Notes under the pieces: generated by a model
What the model saw: the letters and a program-made list of their open reading frames with translations, nothing else
Databases searched by the model: none
What the model was told of the DNA's origin: nothing
Made by a program: the position numbers and the translations under genes
Part shown: positions 40,245 to 51,730 of the stretch, piece by piece
How the letters are laid out: each line of letters starts with the position of its first letter
Numbering within the stretch: position 1 is the stretch's first letter
Source: Tritrichomonas musculus
Taxonomy: Eukaryota > Parabasalia > Tritrichomonadida > Tritrichomonadidae
Assembly (NCBI GenBank): GCA_039105265.1
Contig: JAPFFF010000016.1
Coordinates: 2,976,001 to 3,040,000, forward strand
Direction: 5' to 3'
Length of the DNA stretch: 64,000 bases

Positions 40245-41351
40245 TTATAAAATTTTTTTATTTGAAATTATATTAAAATCTAAACACTTTTGAATTGTTT
40301 TAAAATAAACCATTGAAATTATTATTCGATTTAAAAATTCTGTCATATTCTTATAATAATAATCAACAAGTTTAAAATAACCATTGTCAACAGCATAAAA
40401 GAAACAAATTGGATCTTTAACATCTTCAGAAATAAAGTCAAAATTATAATAATTAAAAGCAAAACAAGTTTCATCATATTTATATCTCAAAATGTCATCA
40501 TTTGAATCATTTTTTGGAGGTTCTTTTTCAATTAATAAATTATCTTTAATAAAAGTCGCAATTTCATTATGATGACATTTGATTGATTCATTTAAACATT
40601 CTTGATATGTTTCATCTTTAGGTAAAATTTTATTTTCTTTTAAAAATTGAATCATTTCTGGATTTCGACCATGAATAGCATAAATCCAATCTGATGGCTC
40701 CAATTTAATATTATTTTGACATAAAAAACTAAAGATTTGAATTGATCCACAAAATAACGTATATTTAACGATCGTTGGTTTTCTTTTAATTAAAAATGAA
40801 TTGGTTTCAAAAATCGAAGGCTCAATGTTCATTGTGAGTGAAAATACATTTTTATGGAAATTAATGATGAAATCATCAATTTGATCATTTCGAATTATTT
40901 CACAAATATTTGAATCGTTTTCACCAATTCGCCGTTTTTCTTCAAAATTATCTGGTAATTCTATGTTTTTGTCATTCTTATGAATCTCTGGGTAAAAATA
41001 GTCTTTTTCTGTTATTAGTTTAAAGATACTTTCATCCATAGTAAAAATTTCTTCATCAATAAGAAGTAAAAGAATTCTATTGTTCCCTTTAAAAATATTA
41101 TATATTTCAGAATTTGAAAAAGACTGTTTGATATCTGGTTTAAGATAATCAAGGATTTTTTGAATTTTCTCAAAAAAAGATGGAACACGATGGTGATTTT
41201 CAGAAATTTTAGAAATCAAATATAAAATTGATTTGAGTTCATGAGCATCTTTATGAGTTTTTTGATAATCTAATAATGAAACTATATCATCAAAACTTCG
41301 TTCATTTTCATTATCAATAAATTCTAGGACAGCATTTTGTATTGCTTTCAT
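40245..41351 (-). CDS. DUF3447/ankyrin-type protein (368 aa)
   Basis: Clean frame from ATG 41351. The layout is that of the large trichomonad DUF3447 family: a helical N-terminal half (LYLISKISENHHR; IKQSFSNSEIYNIF), a central RRIGENDSNICEIIRNDQIDDFI motif, SIFETNSFLIKRKPTIVKYT, then ankyrin-like helices (LFCGSIQIFSFLCQNN; WIYAIHGRNPEMIQFLKENK; CLNESIKCHHNEIATFIKDN). Ankyrin-type repeats bind proteins; family functions are largely unknown. Compared with the 403-aa relative at 59312-60523 it is slightly shorter but complete to the final ankyrin-like helices. No signal peptide. No recognisable partner next to it. Confidence 0.85.
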   Translation of the reverse strand: MKAIQNAVLEFIDNENERSFDDIVSLLDYQKTHKDAHELKSILYLISKISENHHRVPSFFEKIQKILDYLKPDIKQSFSNSEIYNIFKGNNRILLLLIDEEIFTMDESIFKLITEKDYFYPEIHKNDKNIELPDNFEEKRRIGENDSNICEIIRNDQIDDFIINFHKNVFSLTMNIEPSIFETNSFLIKRKPTIVKYTLFCGSIQIFSFLCQNNIKLEPSDWIYAIHGRNPEMIQFLKENKILPKDETYQECLNESIKCHHNEIATFIKDNLLIEKEPPKNDSNDDILRYKYDETCFAFNYYNFDFISEDVKDPICFFYAVDNGYFKLVDYYYKNMTEFLNRIIISMVYFKTIQKCLDFNIISNKKIL

Positions 41352-42003
41352 CCTTTCAAGATACTCCCTTTTGTCTTAAATATTGGTGCAAAAGATATCT
41401 TTTATCTTATTAAAATGATTTATTTTTATATAACATGACATACAGTAGAGATTCAAATTTGATTAATTTTAAATATTTCATTTAAAACTAATTATCTTAT
41501 CTTTTGATCAAAATAATAATTAATATATTTTATAAATATATGAAACAATATAATATATACATAAATAATATTATTAATATACATTATATAAAAAAAATAA
41601 ATAGAGAATTAATAGATATTATTTTCAAATAAATTTTTTTTTGAAACATTATCATCGTTTTTCCATACAAAAATATGTTTTTGATATATCTTGAAATTAA
41701 ATGCATAAAATTATATAAAAATAATAATATATACTAATTATAATAAATTTCATGGGCTAGATCTCTTCGTGAATACCTCTTTTTTTTTTTTTTTTTTTTT
41801 TGAAAAACATTCTACTTTTTATCTTGAAAATTATTATTTATTTATTATTAAAATTTATTATTTTAGATATTAATAAAAATCTTTTTTATTTTATTTAAAT
41901 ACTTATAAAAATATTTTCTAAATGATAAGATATTACCAATACTATATTTGTATTAAAAAACTTTCAATATTGAAAATTTGATATAAAAATTACTTACTAG
42001 AAA
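41352..42003. other. Divergent intergenic region, no gene seen
   Basis: Lies between the DUF3447 gene and the unrecognised 293-aa gene. AT-rich, with a T run of 19 or more near 41780. Confidence 0.5.
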
Positions 42004-42885
42004 ATGACGTACACAACTCACATGGAGGATGATCCCCCAGAAAATACTGAAGCAAAAAAACAGATCACAAATGGTCAAGATAACGTGAGCAAATCAAACG
42101 AATTGGATTTAAGTGACGCTAATGCTTCTGTAATATCCATGAACCAGGAATTTGAACGATATTCAGCATATAGGTTAGAAACCATCCTTATCTCTTTTGC
42201 AGAAAAAGCTTCTAAAGCAGAGGAATTTGATGAGAAGTTGTATATGAAAGCTCTCGAAATTTTTAATGGCAAAGGAGAATGTGAACATAGCATTGCTAAA
42301 GGATTGATTGCCATAGAAAATCCACCTTACAATACAAAAATTTTAATTCGTGACATAGCTTACGTAATCGATAATTATCCTGAAAACTCTCCGTATTTCG
42401 ATAAAACTTTTTTTAAGGAAATGTTAATCCCTCCTTTGGATTTTCGCAATGATCATTCATTGCAGGATTTTAAGGCTCTTTCTTGTTATGTTGCAGGTCG
42501 ATTTATTTTAAGTATAAATGGTCGAAAACCGTTATCACTTCCTGAGGATTTGAGAGATAATTTTTTTATGGCAATTTCAGCCAAAACAGGAAGTCTAAAT
42601 CTTGATCCTGAAATTCGAGGAATTTTACGTGAATTGCTTATACAAGGGATCATGCATTGTGAGATGCCAGCTTTGAGACGTGTTATTGAAATGAGATCGT
42701 TATTTGTAGAACATGTTTTAGTTCCTGATGACAGTGATGAAGTCAAAAAAACAATACTCAGCACTTTTTCTGTTGTTGGTGAAAGATATCGGTCAATATT
42801 TCTGGACCAAAAAGTCGTTGAGTACGCACGTGGAGTACTTGTGAATTCTTTGACTGGAATTCGCTATTCAGAAGTGTATCAATGA
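42004..42885 (+). CDS. Unrecognised 293-aa helical protein with a duplicated 3' end
   Basis: ATG 42004 opens a frame with noticeably higher G+C than its surroundings. The product begins with a polar acidic segment (residues 1-50). It then has a long, apparently all-helical body with segments such as YRLETILISFAEKASKAEEF, ILIRDIAYVIDNYPENS, LSCYVAGRFILSINGRKP and GILRELLIQGIMHC. I recognise no family. No membrane segment or signal peptide is seen. The frame stops at 42883-42885 inside the first copy of a 43-bp direct repeat. After the second copy another frame encodes a coiled-coil-like tail (KPEYDAKIAALESRIAVLES). The present C-terminus may therefore be a product of the duplication. The composition could mean recent arrival, but nothing here proves it. 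Confidence 0.6.
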   Translation: MTYTTHMEDDPPENTEAKKQITNGQDNVSKSNELDLSDANASVISMNQEFERYSAYRLETILISFAEKASKAEEFDEKLYMKALEIFNGKGECEHSIAKGLIAIENPPYNTKILIRDIAYVIDNYPENSPYFDKTFFKEMLIPPLDFRNDHSLQDFKALSCYVAGRFILSINGRKPLSLPEDLRDNFFMAISAKTGSLNLDPEIRGILRELLIQGIMHCEMPALRRVIEMRSLFVEHVLVPDDSDEVKKTILSTFSVVGERYRSIFLDQKVVEYARGVLVNSLTGIRYSEVYQ

Positions 42886-42977
42886 CAACTATGTATTGAA
42901 ACCAGAATATGATGCAAAGTACTCCACGTGCGTATATCAATGACAACTATGTATTGAAACCAGAATATGATGCAAAG
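42877..42977. repeat. 43-bp direct repeat with an inverted 18-bp copy between
   Basis: 42877-42919 and 42935-42977 are the same 43 bases. The 15-base spacer plus three flanking bases (42917-42934) is the exact reverse complement of 42823-42840, about 95 bases upstream in the gene. Such a templated, inverted insertion beside a direct duplication is the mark of a template-switch repair event. Confidence 0.85.
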
Positions 42978-43029
42978 ATTGCAGCCCTCGAATCTAGAAT
43001 AGCGGTTCTTGAATCAACATAAAAAATAA

Positions 43030-45529
43030 TTAAATTTTTGAAGTTATTTTTATTGTATTTAAAATAATGATTATTATAATTGAACCTATCCATAGAGAGA
43101 TCGAAGGTGAGATCAGTTCTAGGCAGATGTTAAGGAGGCACAGCCAAACGTATTACAATCACAGATAAGTAAAATATTAAAGAATTAACAATTGTATCAT
43201 TTGCTTATAATCCAATATAAAGTAAATTACCTATTAGCAAATAAATAATATTACAATTTTCAAATAGATAGGTTAAATGTAATGTCAATCAATACATCTT
43301 TAAATAATAAACTTACACAATAAACTTTTAAAAAATAAGATACAGATTTCATAATCCAAAATAAAATCAAAATTCCTGAATATTTTGACTTTATGATGCA
43401 TTATACAACAATTTTATAAATGATTCTCTCAAAAAAGATTAATATTTACTTATTTATTTATAATATTATTGAGATAAATGCAAATTATAAAAATATTATT
43501 TAAATATAACCGTTATTATTTGAAATTTTTATTAATCTTTTATCTCTTAATAAATATAAACATATCATGATTATAATTGGATATTTATTATAGAAAAAAT
43601 ATTATTATACAAATAATATATTAAATGTAATGTAAATCTAGGAAAATTAAATATATTTTCAAACTATTTTAAATAACATGTAAAGTATTCAAAAATAACA
43701 ATGGGAAAACGAATATTATCTTGATATAAAAATAATGATAAATTTTTTTTTATAATTATTTGAAAAATATTTCTTTTAAAAATAATAAAATATAATATTG
43801 CAATATATTATTAAAAATTTGTATTATTTTCAAGATTATTAACAATTAAAATTTAAATTTTTATATTATAATATATTAATAAAAAGTAATGACAAGAATG
43901 ATGTGCCTAAAATGTTTTTGGAATCTTCAAATTAATTTTTAATAATCATGAATAAAAAGAAACTAAGTTATTTCGTTAACCATATAAACTTTAAGGTTTA
44001 ATATAAATCTTCAGTTAAAAATTTAAAGCCATAATTTGGATAAATAAAATCTGGACTTAAAAAATATGTTTAGAATTGTTGTTTTGAAATAATAAATATA
44101 ATTTATTCTTTAAAAAGTTCATTTATAAAACTAATTGTTGGTTTTAATTTATTTTACTTCATTTTTTATCGAGAAAAAGATAAAATAAGATTAAAAATCA
44201 TTATATTCATTTCATTCAAATTCATTCAATTTTGTTAAATTAAAGATATTTGGTGTAAAATATAAATCAAATAAGAATTAAATATTTTATTAATAAATTA
44301 TTAATTAAATTTATTTTCGGTTAATAATTAAAATTGATATAAATATTAATCTAAGTTTACAAAAATTTCAGATGATTATTTTATACCACTATACAAATGT
44401 TTATAATAAATTAAACTTTTTAAAAAATACTTTGATTATTTTTATGTTAGTTAAAAAAAGAATACATTTAAATTTCAAATTATCAAACTTCAAATTAATA
44501 TAAAAGATAATAAATAATTCACATTTCATACTCATTAATTCTTAACTGATAAATTTGAATATAACCATTTATAAAAATACGTTTTGAATTTTTTGAAAAT
44601 TATTTTTTGAAAGACAAGTTTATTTTTTGAGATATAAAATAATATAATATAAACTTTTAAATCTTATTAATAACTTTTAATTTAAAATATTATAATGAAT
44701 ATTTAAATACTCTTATATATACATTCAATACTTTTAAAGTATAATTTAGTAACATAAGTATTTTTGGTAAATATATTAAAAAGTATTAAAAATATAAAAT
44801 TTATTACATTCACAAATATTGAGATAAAAAAAATTGAAAACATTCAGAAATATTCAAAACAATATATCAAACGTACAAATCTAATTCAATTATCAATTCT
44901 TAAATATCATATTATACAAAATTATTTATTCAATTTTTTTAATCACACAAAATCTATTTCTACTTGCAAATATTATTTTAGAATTAGATACTATAATATT
45001 TTAAATTACCTCAAATCAATTTGAAATTTAATTTTTTATTTAAAAAATAATTAAATTCCCATGAAAAACAATGTTACTCCATATTATTATTCTAAAATGA
45101 TTCATAATAAACCAATTTAAAGGTAATTTATCACGAAAAACACTATATCATCATTTTTTCAAATATCTAAGCTACCACTCAAAAAACATGCTCATTTTTA
45201 TATTTTACGAATAAACAATTAGTTTTAATTATTAAATTAAGAATTTTTTTAGAATTGAAAAAAGTAAATATTCCATAAATAATTATTTAAAGAAAAATTG
45301 ATTTTTTTGCATTTATTAATAATATAATACTTTCACCAACGCTTTCTCAAATTTTCACGCTTATTTAATACTAACATTAACCAAATATTTTATCTTTATA
45401 AATTTAATTAAACCAAATTCTTTATAATTAAAATAATAACTACTTTTCAATCATTAAATTTTACCGGTAATATTCATTTTTCATTTTTTCAATTTTTAAA
45501 TGATTTTTTAAAAGTTTTTTTCTTAATAA
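43030..45529. other. 2.5 kb AT-rich stretch, no supported gene
   Basis: Only accidental frames. A slightly G+C-richer patch at 43080-43160 could be decayed coding sequence but has stops in every frame. Confidence 0.5.
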
Positions 45530-45654
45530 AAATCAACTGGTGAAAAGTGTAAAATTAATTTTTTAAAATTGAATAAAAAATGAAGTAAATTGAATACGAC
45601 CAAAGGTGAAAAGTGCAAAATGAAATGAATTTTACACTTTTCACCAGTTGATTT
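45530..45654. mobile_element. 125-bp hairpin MITE
   Basis: The two ends are a perfect inverted repeat of about 27 bp, beginning AAATCAACTGGTGAAAAGTG, separated by about 70 bp. An internal GGTGAAAAGTGCAAAAT partly repeats the end. No clear target duplication was found. A poly-T run of more than 30 bases follows near 45710. Confidence 0.65.
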
Positions 45655-45704
45655 GAAGGGTAATTTGGCCGTTAAATGAAATTGAGGGGGTGATTTTTAC
45701 TGAA

Positions 45705-45744
<40 letters not shown>

Positions 45745-46104
45745 AATACTTATTGACCTCGGAGGTTAAGGTCAATATTGACCTTGTATCGTACATCAGA
45801 AAAAAAAGTTCGAAACTTTTTGGCACTTTTGCTAAAAATACCATGAGTAGCAGTTACTCATGCTTTTTTCACATTTTTTCCAGATAAAAAAATTATAAAC
45901 GTATATATTATTTTTGTTTAAGTTGATAATGATTTTTATTATAAGCATTCACTAATAAACAAGTATTCACAAGTATTTTATATATTGGGAAATCGTATTT
46001 TTCTACACCACTTTTTGAAAACTTTTAAACTTTTTGAATACATTTTTATACTTTTTTTTTTCAATTTTTGCTAAATAATGCATAATTATATAGTTTAAAT
46101 AGCT

Positions 46105-46170
46105 TCCCGATTCATCCAGCAATTCAAGGAACCAGATTCGGCTTCGTGCAGCCCCGTGGTAATCACTGGT
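46105..46170. other. Short G+C-richer island of unknown nature
   Basis: About 65 bases of balanced composition (AGCTTCCCGATTCATCCAGC ... GTGGTAATCACTGGTGAGT) stand out in very AT-rich DNA. No tRNA cloverleaf can be folded by eye. AAAAATTATGTAAAAAT follows shortly after, as it does after the similar island at 57843. Possible small RNA gene, exon or transposon remnant. Confidence 0.35.
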
Positions 46171-46463
46171 GAGTATATCCCTGAAAAATTATGTAAAAAT
46201 CAGTGTTTGCACTTTTGCTATTTGATATTTCAAAAATCATCAAAATTCATCAAATATTTCAGTAAAATATCATAATATTTCCAATATTTTTATTTTCATC
46301 TGGTTAACAATTTTAATTTAAAAAAAATTAAGAAAATAACGAATACTATATACGATTATTTTTCATTTAATTTCTTGCTATTTTTCATTCAATTTCTTGA
46401 AATTTATTCATTGAAAATTGAATGCTGAAATTTCAAGAATTTGAATGAAAAATAGCAAAAATT

Positions 46464-47337
46464 ATAGGGGTGGTAACGATCAGAAATTGTCAAAAAATTG
46501 AATTAAATTTTAAATATCTATAGGATTTTATAATTAATATTATAATTAATGTATATTTAATAAATTAATTAAATTTTATTATTTGATTTTTCATTATCTC
46601 TATACGCAGTGGAGAAAACTCTTTTTAAATTTCAATAGGTCTGTTTAATTTTTGGATACATCTTAAATATATATTTTCTTTTTAAACCAAAGTGATTTTG
46701 ATCATTGCTTATTACTAATCCTGCTAATATCTATAAAAGATTATACTTATTTATTTTGAACAATTTCACTGGACCAAATATAAATAATTATTATTTAATA
46801 TTATTTATTGATTTATCGATTATATTTGCGCATAATGAATTTCATTTACTTTATAATATTTTTTACTCAACGAATAAAAAAAGTTTCATTTTAATTAATC
46901 TCAATCTGAAATGATCATAAAAAAAACTTTCATTTAAATAAAAAAAATAATCAGCTGATAAGAAATATATCTTTCTTGATATGGTTTCTACTGATTATAT
47001 TATATGATAATGAAATTTTATGGAATTTGGTGAATTATTTGTGAAATAAATAGAAATTAGGCCCCATTTATTTCTAAATTCATTAACTCTATCAATCGAT
47101 TTGATTTCTTCACTTTGAGTCCATTTTATCATTGGTAATTTTGGAAATCTCTATTAATTTTAAATTGAACAAACCTATTGAAAATTTTTTAGAGTTATCT
47201 CCACTGCGTATAGATATTTTTCAAAAATAATTATATATATTTTTAACATATATTTTATATAACATATTTAACTCTTTTTTGTTTATTTTGGTTAAATTAT
47301 AAAAAAAGTCGTTTTTTTCTATCGTTACCACCCCTAT
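46464..47337. mobile_element. ATAGGGG-family MITE with 8-bp duplication, carrying a nested MITE
   Basis: The ends are ATAGGGGTGGTAACGAT and its inverted copy, flanked by the exact 8-bp repeat CAAAAATT at 46456-46463 and 47338-47345. Removing the nested element at 46603-47210 leaves about 264 bp of original element. It shares the ATAGGGG terminus and the duplication length with 2637-3528. Confidence 0.8.
46603..47210. mobile_element. TA-flanked MITE (mariner-like) nested inside the ATAGGGG element
   Basis: Inverted ends start TACGCAGTGGAGA and continue with A/T-ACTCT and AATAGGT(C/T)TGTT, about 48 bp each. TA is found at both flanks (46601-46602, 47211-47212). TA targets suit the Tc1/mariner superfamily. 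No transposase frame remains. The insertion is younger than its 46464-47337 host. Confidence 0.75.
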
Positions 47338-47378
47338 CAAAAATTGAATTAAAAATAACAAAAATTGAATAGAAAATA

Positions 47379-47743
47379 AACTCTGTCCAAAAATGTTCGA
47401 CTTAACGTACATAAAAACCGCCTTTTCTACTGAAAATTGACTAAAAAAACGATAAAGTGTCGAAAATTTCTTTTTTCTCTCAAAGTAATGTATTCAATTT
47501 TTCAGAAGTTTATTTTTATAATTATCCTTTCAGCAAGCTATTTTTATACAAGGAGCCCTGGTTTTTGAAAGAAATAGCCACGCCCTTAAGAGGAATTACA
47601 ACTTTCTTTGGGACATGCGCTACTCTCAGAAAAAAGAGCTTTGGAAAAAACCTTCGAATCACCATAAAGGCGCATGAGAAAAAAAAAATGATAATTTGAA
47701 TACTCTCTCAAAATTCAATTGTCGAACATTTTTGGACAGAGTT
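47379..47743. mobile_element. TA-flanked MITE (365 bp)
   Basis: Perfect inverted ends AACTCTGTCCAAAAATG, continuing TTCGAC (23 bp), with TA on each side. It lies 34 bp after the target duplication of the neighbouring nested pair. The interior has one G+C-richer patch (47545-47680) that is open but lacks an ATG; no transposase motif is visible. Confidence 0.75.
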
Positions 47744-47995
47744 TATCACAATTTGAATAAAAAATAGCAAGATATTGAATAAAAAATAATCGTAAAACGA
47801 TTTTTATAAATATATATACAAGGATTGGTTAACCATTTTAAATATGGGGTTTGAATTAATGAAAAAATTATTTTTTAAAAAAAAAAAAAACTAAAGGCAA
47901 GCTTAATAACTAAAGAGTTTACTGAATATTAATAGAAAACCTTTAACAAAAACCAAAATGTGTTTTAATGTAATTTTGTATAATTTTAGCAAAAA

Positions 47996-48127
47996 CTCTG
48001 TTTTAATCTAGCAAATATTGCAGCAAGGCTCTTTCCAATTTCTACATCTGAAGTTAATGCAGAGATAACATTCTCACAGATTAAATGGCCCTTTGATTCC
48101 AGAAATAAGATAAAGACAAAAAAATAA
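47996..48127 (+). pseudogene. hAT transposase C-terminal (dimerisation) remnant
   Basis: About 40 codons read NLANIAARLFPISTSEVNAE, then ITFSQIKWPFDSRNKIKTKK and a stop. This matches the hAT C-terminal dimerisation pattern (LA-x-x-A-x-R-(L/I)-x-x-I-x-x-(S/T)-(E/S)...S-x-(I/L)-(K/R)-(W/R)). Nothing of the catalytic domain is nearby. It differs from the hAT gene at 54027-55841, so another hAT family once sat here. Confidence 0.65.
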
Positions 48128-48681
48128 TTAATGAACAGAAAAGGAATACTCAGTCTAATTCTGATTTTTTAGTCACATGTGGCAGTATCCTAATCATAAA
48201 TCAAAATTTTAATAAACATATTTAATATCAAACAAATTTTTTATTTGATATTTATCATATTTGTTTTTTATCACTTTTATTATTAAATATATTTAAATTT
48301 TAAAACACTGGACGATGATTGATGAAAAAAAGATATTATTATCACTATATACTTAAAGAAAATCTTATATAATTTAGTTTTTATAGCAATATATGTATTT
48401 TATCTTGAAAAATAAGCTTATTATATTCATATGTCTCAAATATATTCAGATATATATAAAACTTTTATTTTTTGAAAATATAATATTTGAGATATTTTCG
48501 ATTCTAATTTACCCATTTGGCGCATTTGTTAATACTCCTTTTGATTCTGCCTCGAGTTCGATTGGACGATGTATTGAATTTTTTTTAATTTATATTTAAA
48601 AAATATCCAAAGTTGATTTTCTTATATCTCACAAACAATTATTTAATATATAACAGTGTTTTTAATATATTTTAAAATATA

Positions 48682-49071
48682 CAGTAAGGTTGTAAAATTC
48701 AAAAACGTCTCAAAAGAGGAAAATCTACTTTTTCATAGAAAACGATTAAAATGAATTTAAAATAAAAGTCAAAATAACGAATTTAATTCAAATTTGGATT
48801 TTCCTTTATAGCGTTGCGAAAATGGAAAATCCACTTTTTGAATGATGCTCATTTTTTCATATAGAGATAGGAAAACACTATTTGATGAATATAATGTCAC
48901 AAACAGCTGTGTGATAAACTTAATCATGGAAATATTATTTCTTAAAACGGTAGGTTTAAACAAGATTTTCTCTCTATTTCTTTATTTCTTTCATTTTTAT
49001 TAATGAAAATTTTTTTCTCAAAAAGTCGATTTTCCTATTTTGAAACGTTTTCCAATTTTGAAACCTTACTG
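48682..49071. mobile_element. TA-flanked MITE with about 52-bp inverted ends (mariner-like)
   Basis: The ends, CAGTAAGGTT(T/G)..., match over about 52 bp with a handful of differences, reaching GGAAAATC(G/T)ACTTTTT on both sides. TA flanks the element (48680-48681, 49072-49073). The 390 bp contain no transposase. Tc1/mariner affiliation is inferred from the TA target and end structure. Confidence 0.8.
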
Positions 49072-49618
49072 TATTTTAAGGGTGCACTTTAAACGGTCGC
49101 CATGAAAAATATAAATATCTTCACATATATAATGAATTAATTGCCATAAATAGAATATTTATTTGTTATTCTTTTTATATTAATTATTAAAAGAGTTTAA
49201 TAACAATATATGAAATATTACAAAAATAAAATATTCAAATTTCATGTAAAATCAAAAATTTGAAAATTCGCTCTTTAAAAATCTTTGTAATCCGATATAC
49301 ATTAACATATTAAAATTTGAGAGAATAAGGTTTAAATCTAAGCCCCTCTATTAAAAATAAAGATTTTAAAAAATATTAAAATATACGTTAGATAGTTATC
49401 TATTTTTAGAAGGTAATGTTAACCAAAATCATAAACGTGCGAAAAATTATAAAATCGCTGCAAACTTTTTTGTGATGAATAAAAAAAAATTAGATTCAAT
49501 TTATCATATTTATCATCACTTCAACGACAAATATCACGTTCGTTCTCGTATAACCACACAAAAAAAAAGATATCAAATATTGATCCTGAAAACTTTTTTT
49601 GATAAAACTTTGTAATAT
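49072..49618. other. AT-rich stretch, no gene seen
   Basis: Nothing recognisable between the MITE and the Kolobok-like region. Confidence 0.45.
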
Positions 49619-50815
49619 TTTATCAAATATAAAAAGAATTTCTCTAAATCTCTAAATCTCTAAATCTCTAAATCTAATTGTGAAAAATATGTTCACAAAT
49701 ATAAATTATCGTTTTTTAAATTTGTGATAGAAAGCCAGAAATAAAAAATTTTTATTTTAAGGGGGACCTTTACCCGTTTACTATTTTTCTTTACCGATCA
49801 ATATTTAAATTTCGTATAATCGTTTCCTTTGAAAAATGCATTGAATTTTAAAAATGAAATAACTAAATATAAGTGTTAGCTAGCCATTTCTTTTTTGGAG
49901 CATTAAAATATATTACGAATAACTTAAAATTTGTGGGTCTCTAAATATCAAAATAATTCTGAATCTTCTTTTAAATAAGCGATAATTGCAAAAAAATTGT
50001 GCATTTTTCTTAACTATCATAAAAAAAATATTAACAAATCATTTTTTTCTAGATTTAAGACCCAGAAACTTTAAACAAACATGCATTAATTATATTTTAT
50101 ATAAAAATGTTGCAGGATTATTAGTGAGCATTGAGTTATTTCAAATTAAAATTGGATATGTTTTCCAAAAAAAATAATATATGTGGCAAATTTGTGATTT
50201 CAAAATATAGTAAAAGATATCCAATGATTGATTTAAATAATATATCATTGTATACATATAAATATTAAATAAACTTATGAAGAATTCTTTTTTTGAATTT
50301 AATTCCTAATTTGATTATTTGGAAATGCACATAAAAATATCTTTTTTTAATATTTAAGAGATATATAATTATATTTATAATATAATTACCTTTAAAATAG
50401 AATGAAACAATAATATAAAATATAATTATAGAATACAAATTAACATATAAACATTTAAAACATTATATTAATAGATAAATGCATTTATTATATATAATAA
50501 TATTATTTTTAAAGGGAATTAATGCTTTTTATGCACATTTTTATACAAATAGTATAAATGATTCTTTTATTTTTTTCCGAATGTGTGATTAAAGGTTAAA
50601 TAAAAACTTAAAAATATTATAATTATTATCTTATAATAATAATATGATAGTAGCATAATTATCAATGATTTTTTATAAATCAAATTTCATAAATTTGTGT
50701 ATGATACAATAATATGATTGCATTAAAATGTTTATCAAAATCCCATATTATATAAATTATATTCTTCAATTTGTATCTTTTAAATTAAAATATGAATGGT
50801 AATAATTAATCTATA

Positions 50816-51516
50816 AACTGGTTCTCAACGGTTGTACAAGTATTTGAGAGGAATTCAAATTTCGTATTTGAAATTTCGTTAATATCTATATTCATAATGA
50901 ATATTTATTTTATATACTTTCATAATTAACAATATAATGTTTGATTAGTTATAATGATTAAATAAGTTATTTAAAATATTGTTAAATTGTGCATTTAATT
51001 GCTTTTTTAAATTTTCTTCAGAAATGAATAAACTTCTATACAATTTTTGAATGTAGATAAATATAAATTCATGGAAAGAAAATTTTACATCATTCAAATT
51101 TTCAAAAGAAAAAATTATAATTGAATTCAAATCATTTTTATTTAGTATTCCTTAGAGAAAGCTAATCAGAATCTCGTGTATCATTAGTAAAAATGTTCCA
51201 ACGCAACAAATAGATGCAAATTACATGGAACTTTGGAGTAACTCAGAACGTTCCCATGATTAATGATAATCAAATTTCAAATAAATATAGGCTCATTACC
51301 AAACTATATAGCAATTCAGCAATACTAGCTTACAAACTGTCATATATTTCCATTTCTTTTATTATATAAATCAAATCTAATCATAAATTCCTTTTTTTTA
51401 TTCATTTTTATTTAAATATGAAAAAACGGTTGTACAACCTAATTGAATTTTGAAAGTAGATAAATGTAAACTTTTGAATATCTCTCAATTAGTTGTACAA
51501 CCGCTGAGAAGCAGTT
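50816..51516. mobile_element. TA-flanked MITE (701 bp) nested in the Kolobok-like transposon
   Basis: Inverted ends AACTG(G/C)TTCTCA(A/G)CGG, then TTGTACAA and TTGAGAG (about 43 bp), with TA on both sides. A third copy of the CGGTTGTACAA motif sits inside near 51426, perhaps from rearrangement. No coding frame. Confidence 0.7.
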
Positions 51517-51730
51517 TAAATATAAATCATATTTATATATAATAGCAATAATTAAAATTTCTGGTTATAAAAATATAAAAGATTATTATATTATAATTTC
51601 TAAAAAGATAAGGCTATCTAATATAATTGAGAAGTTTTTATTTATTATTTATTTTATGCCATCAAAAAGTTTTGAAAAAGTTTGGAAAATAATTATTTAT
51701 TTAAATTGAAATTTCATTTCATTTCTCTTG

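Noticed and set aside
43080-43160. Possible helix-turn-helix-like coding fragment (QPNVLQSQISKILKN)
   Set aside because: Too short, interrupted in all frames, and resemblance to transposase DNA-binding helices is not specific.
47457-47699. 80-codon frame inside the 365-bp MITE
   Set aside because: No ATG start and no transposase motif; probably chance or an unrecognisable remnant.
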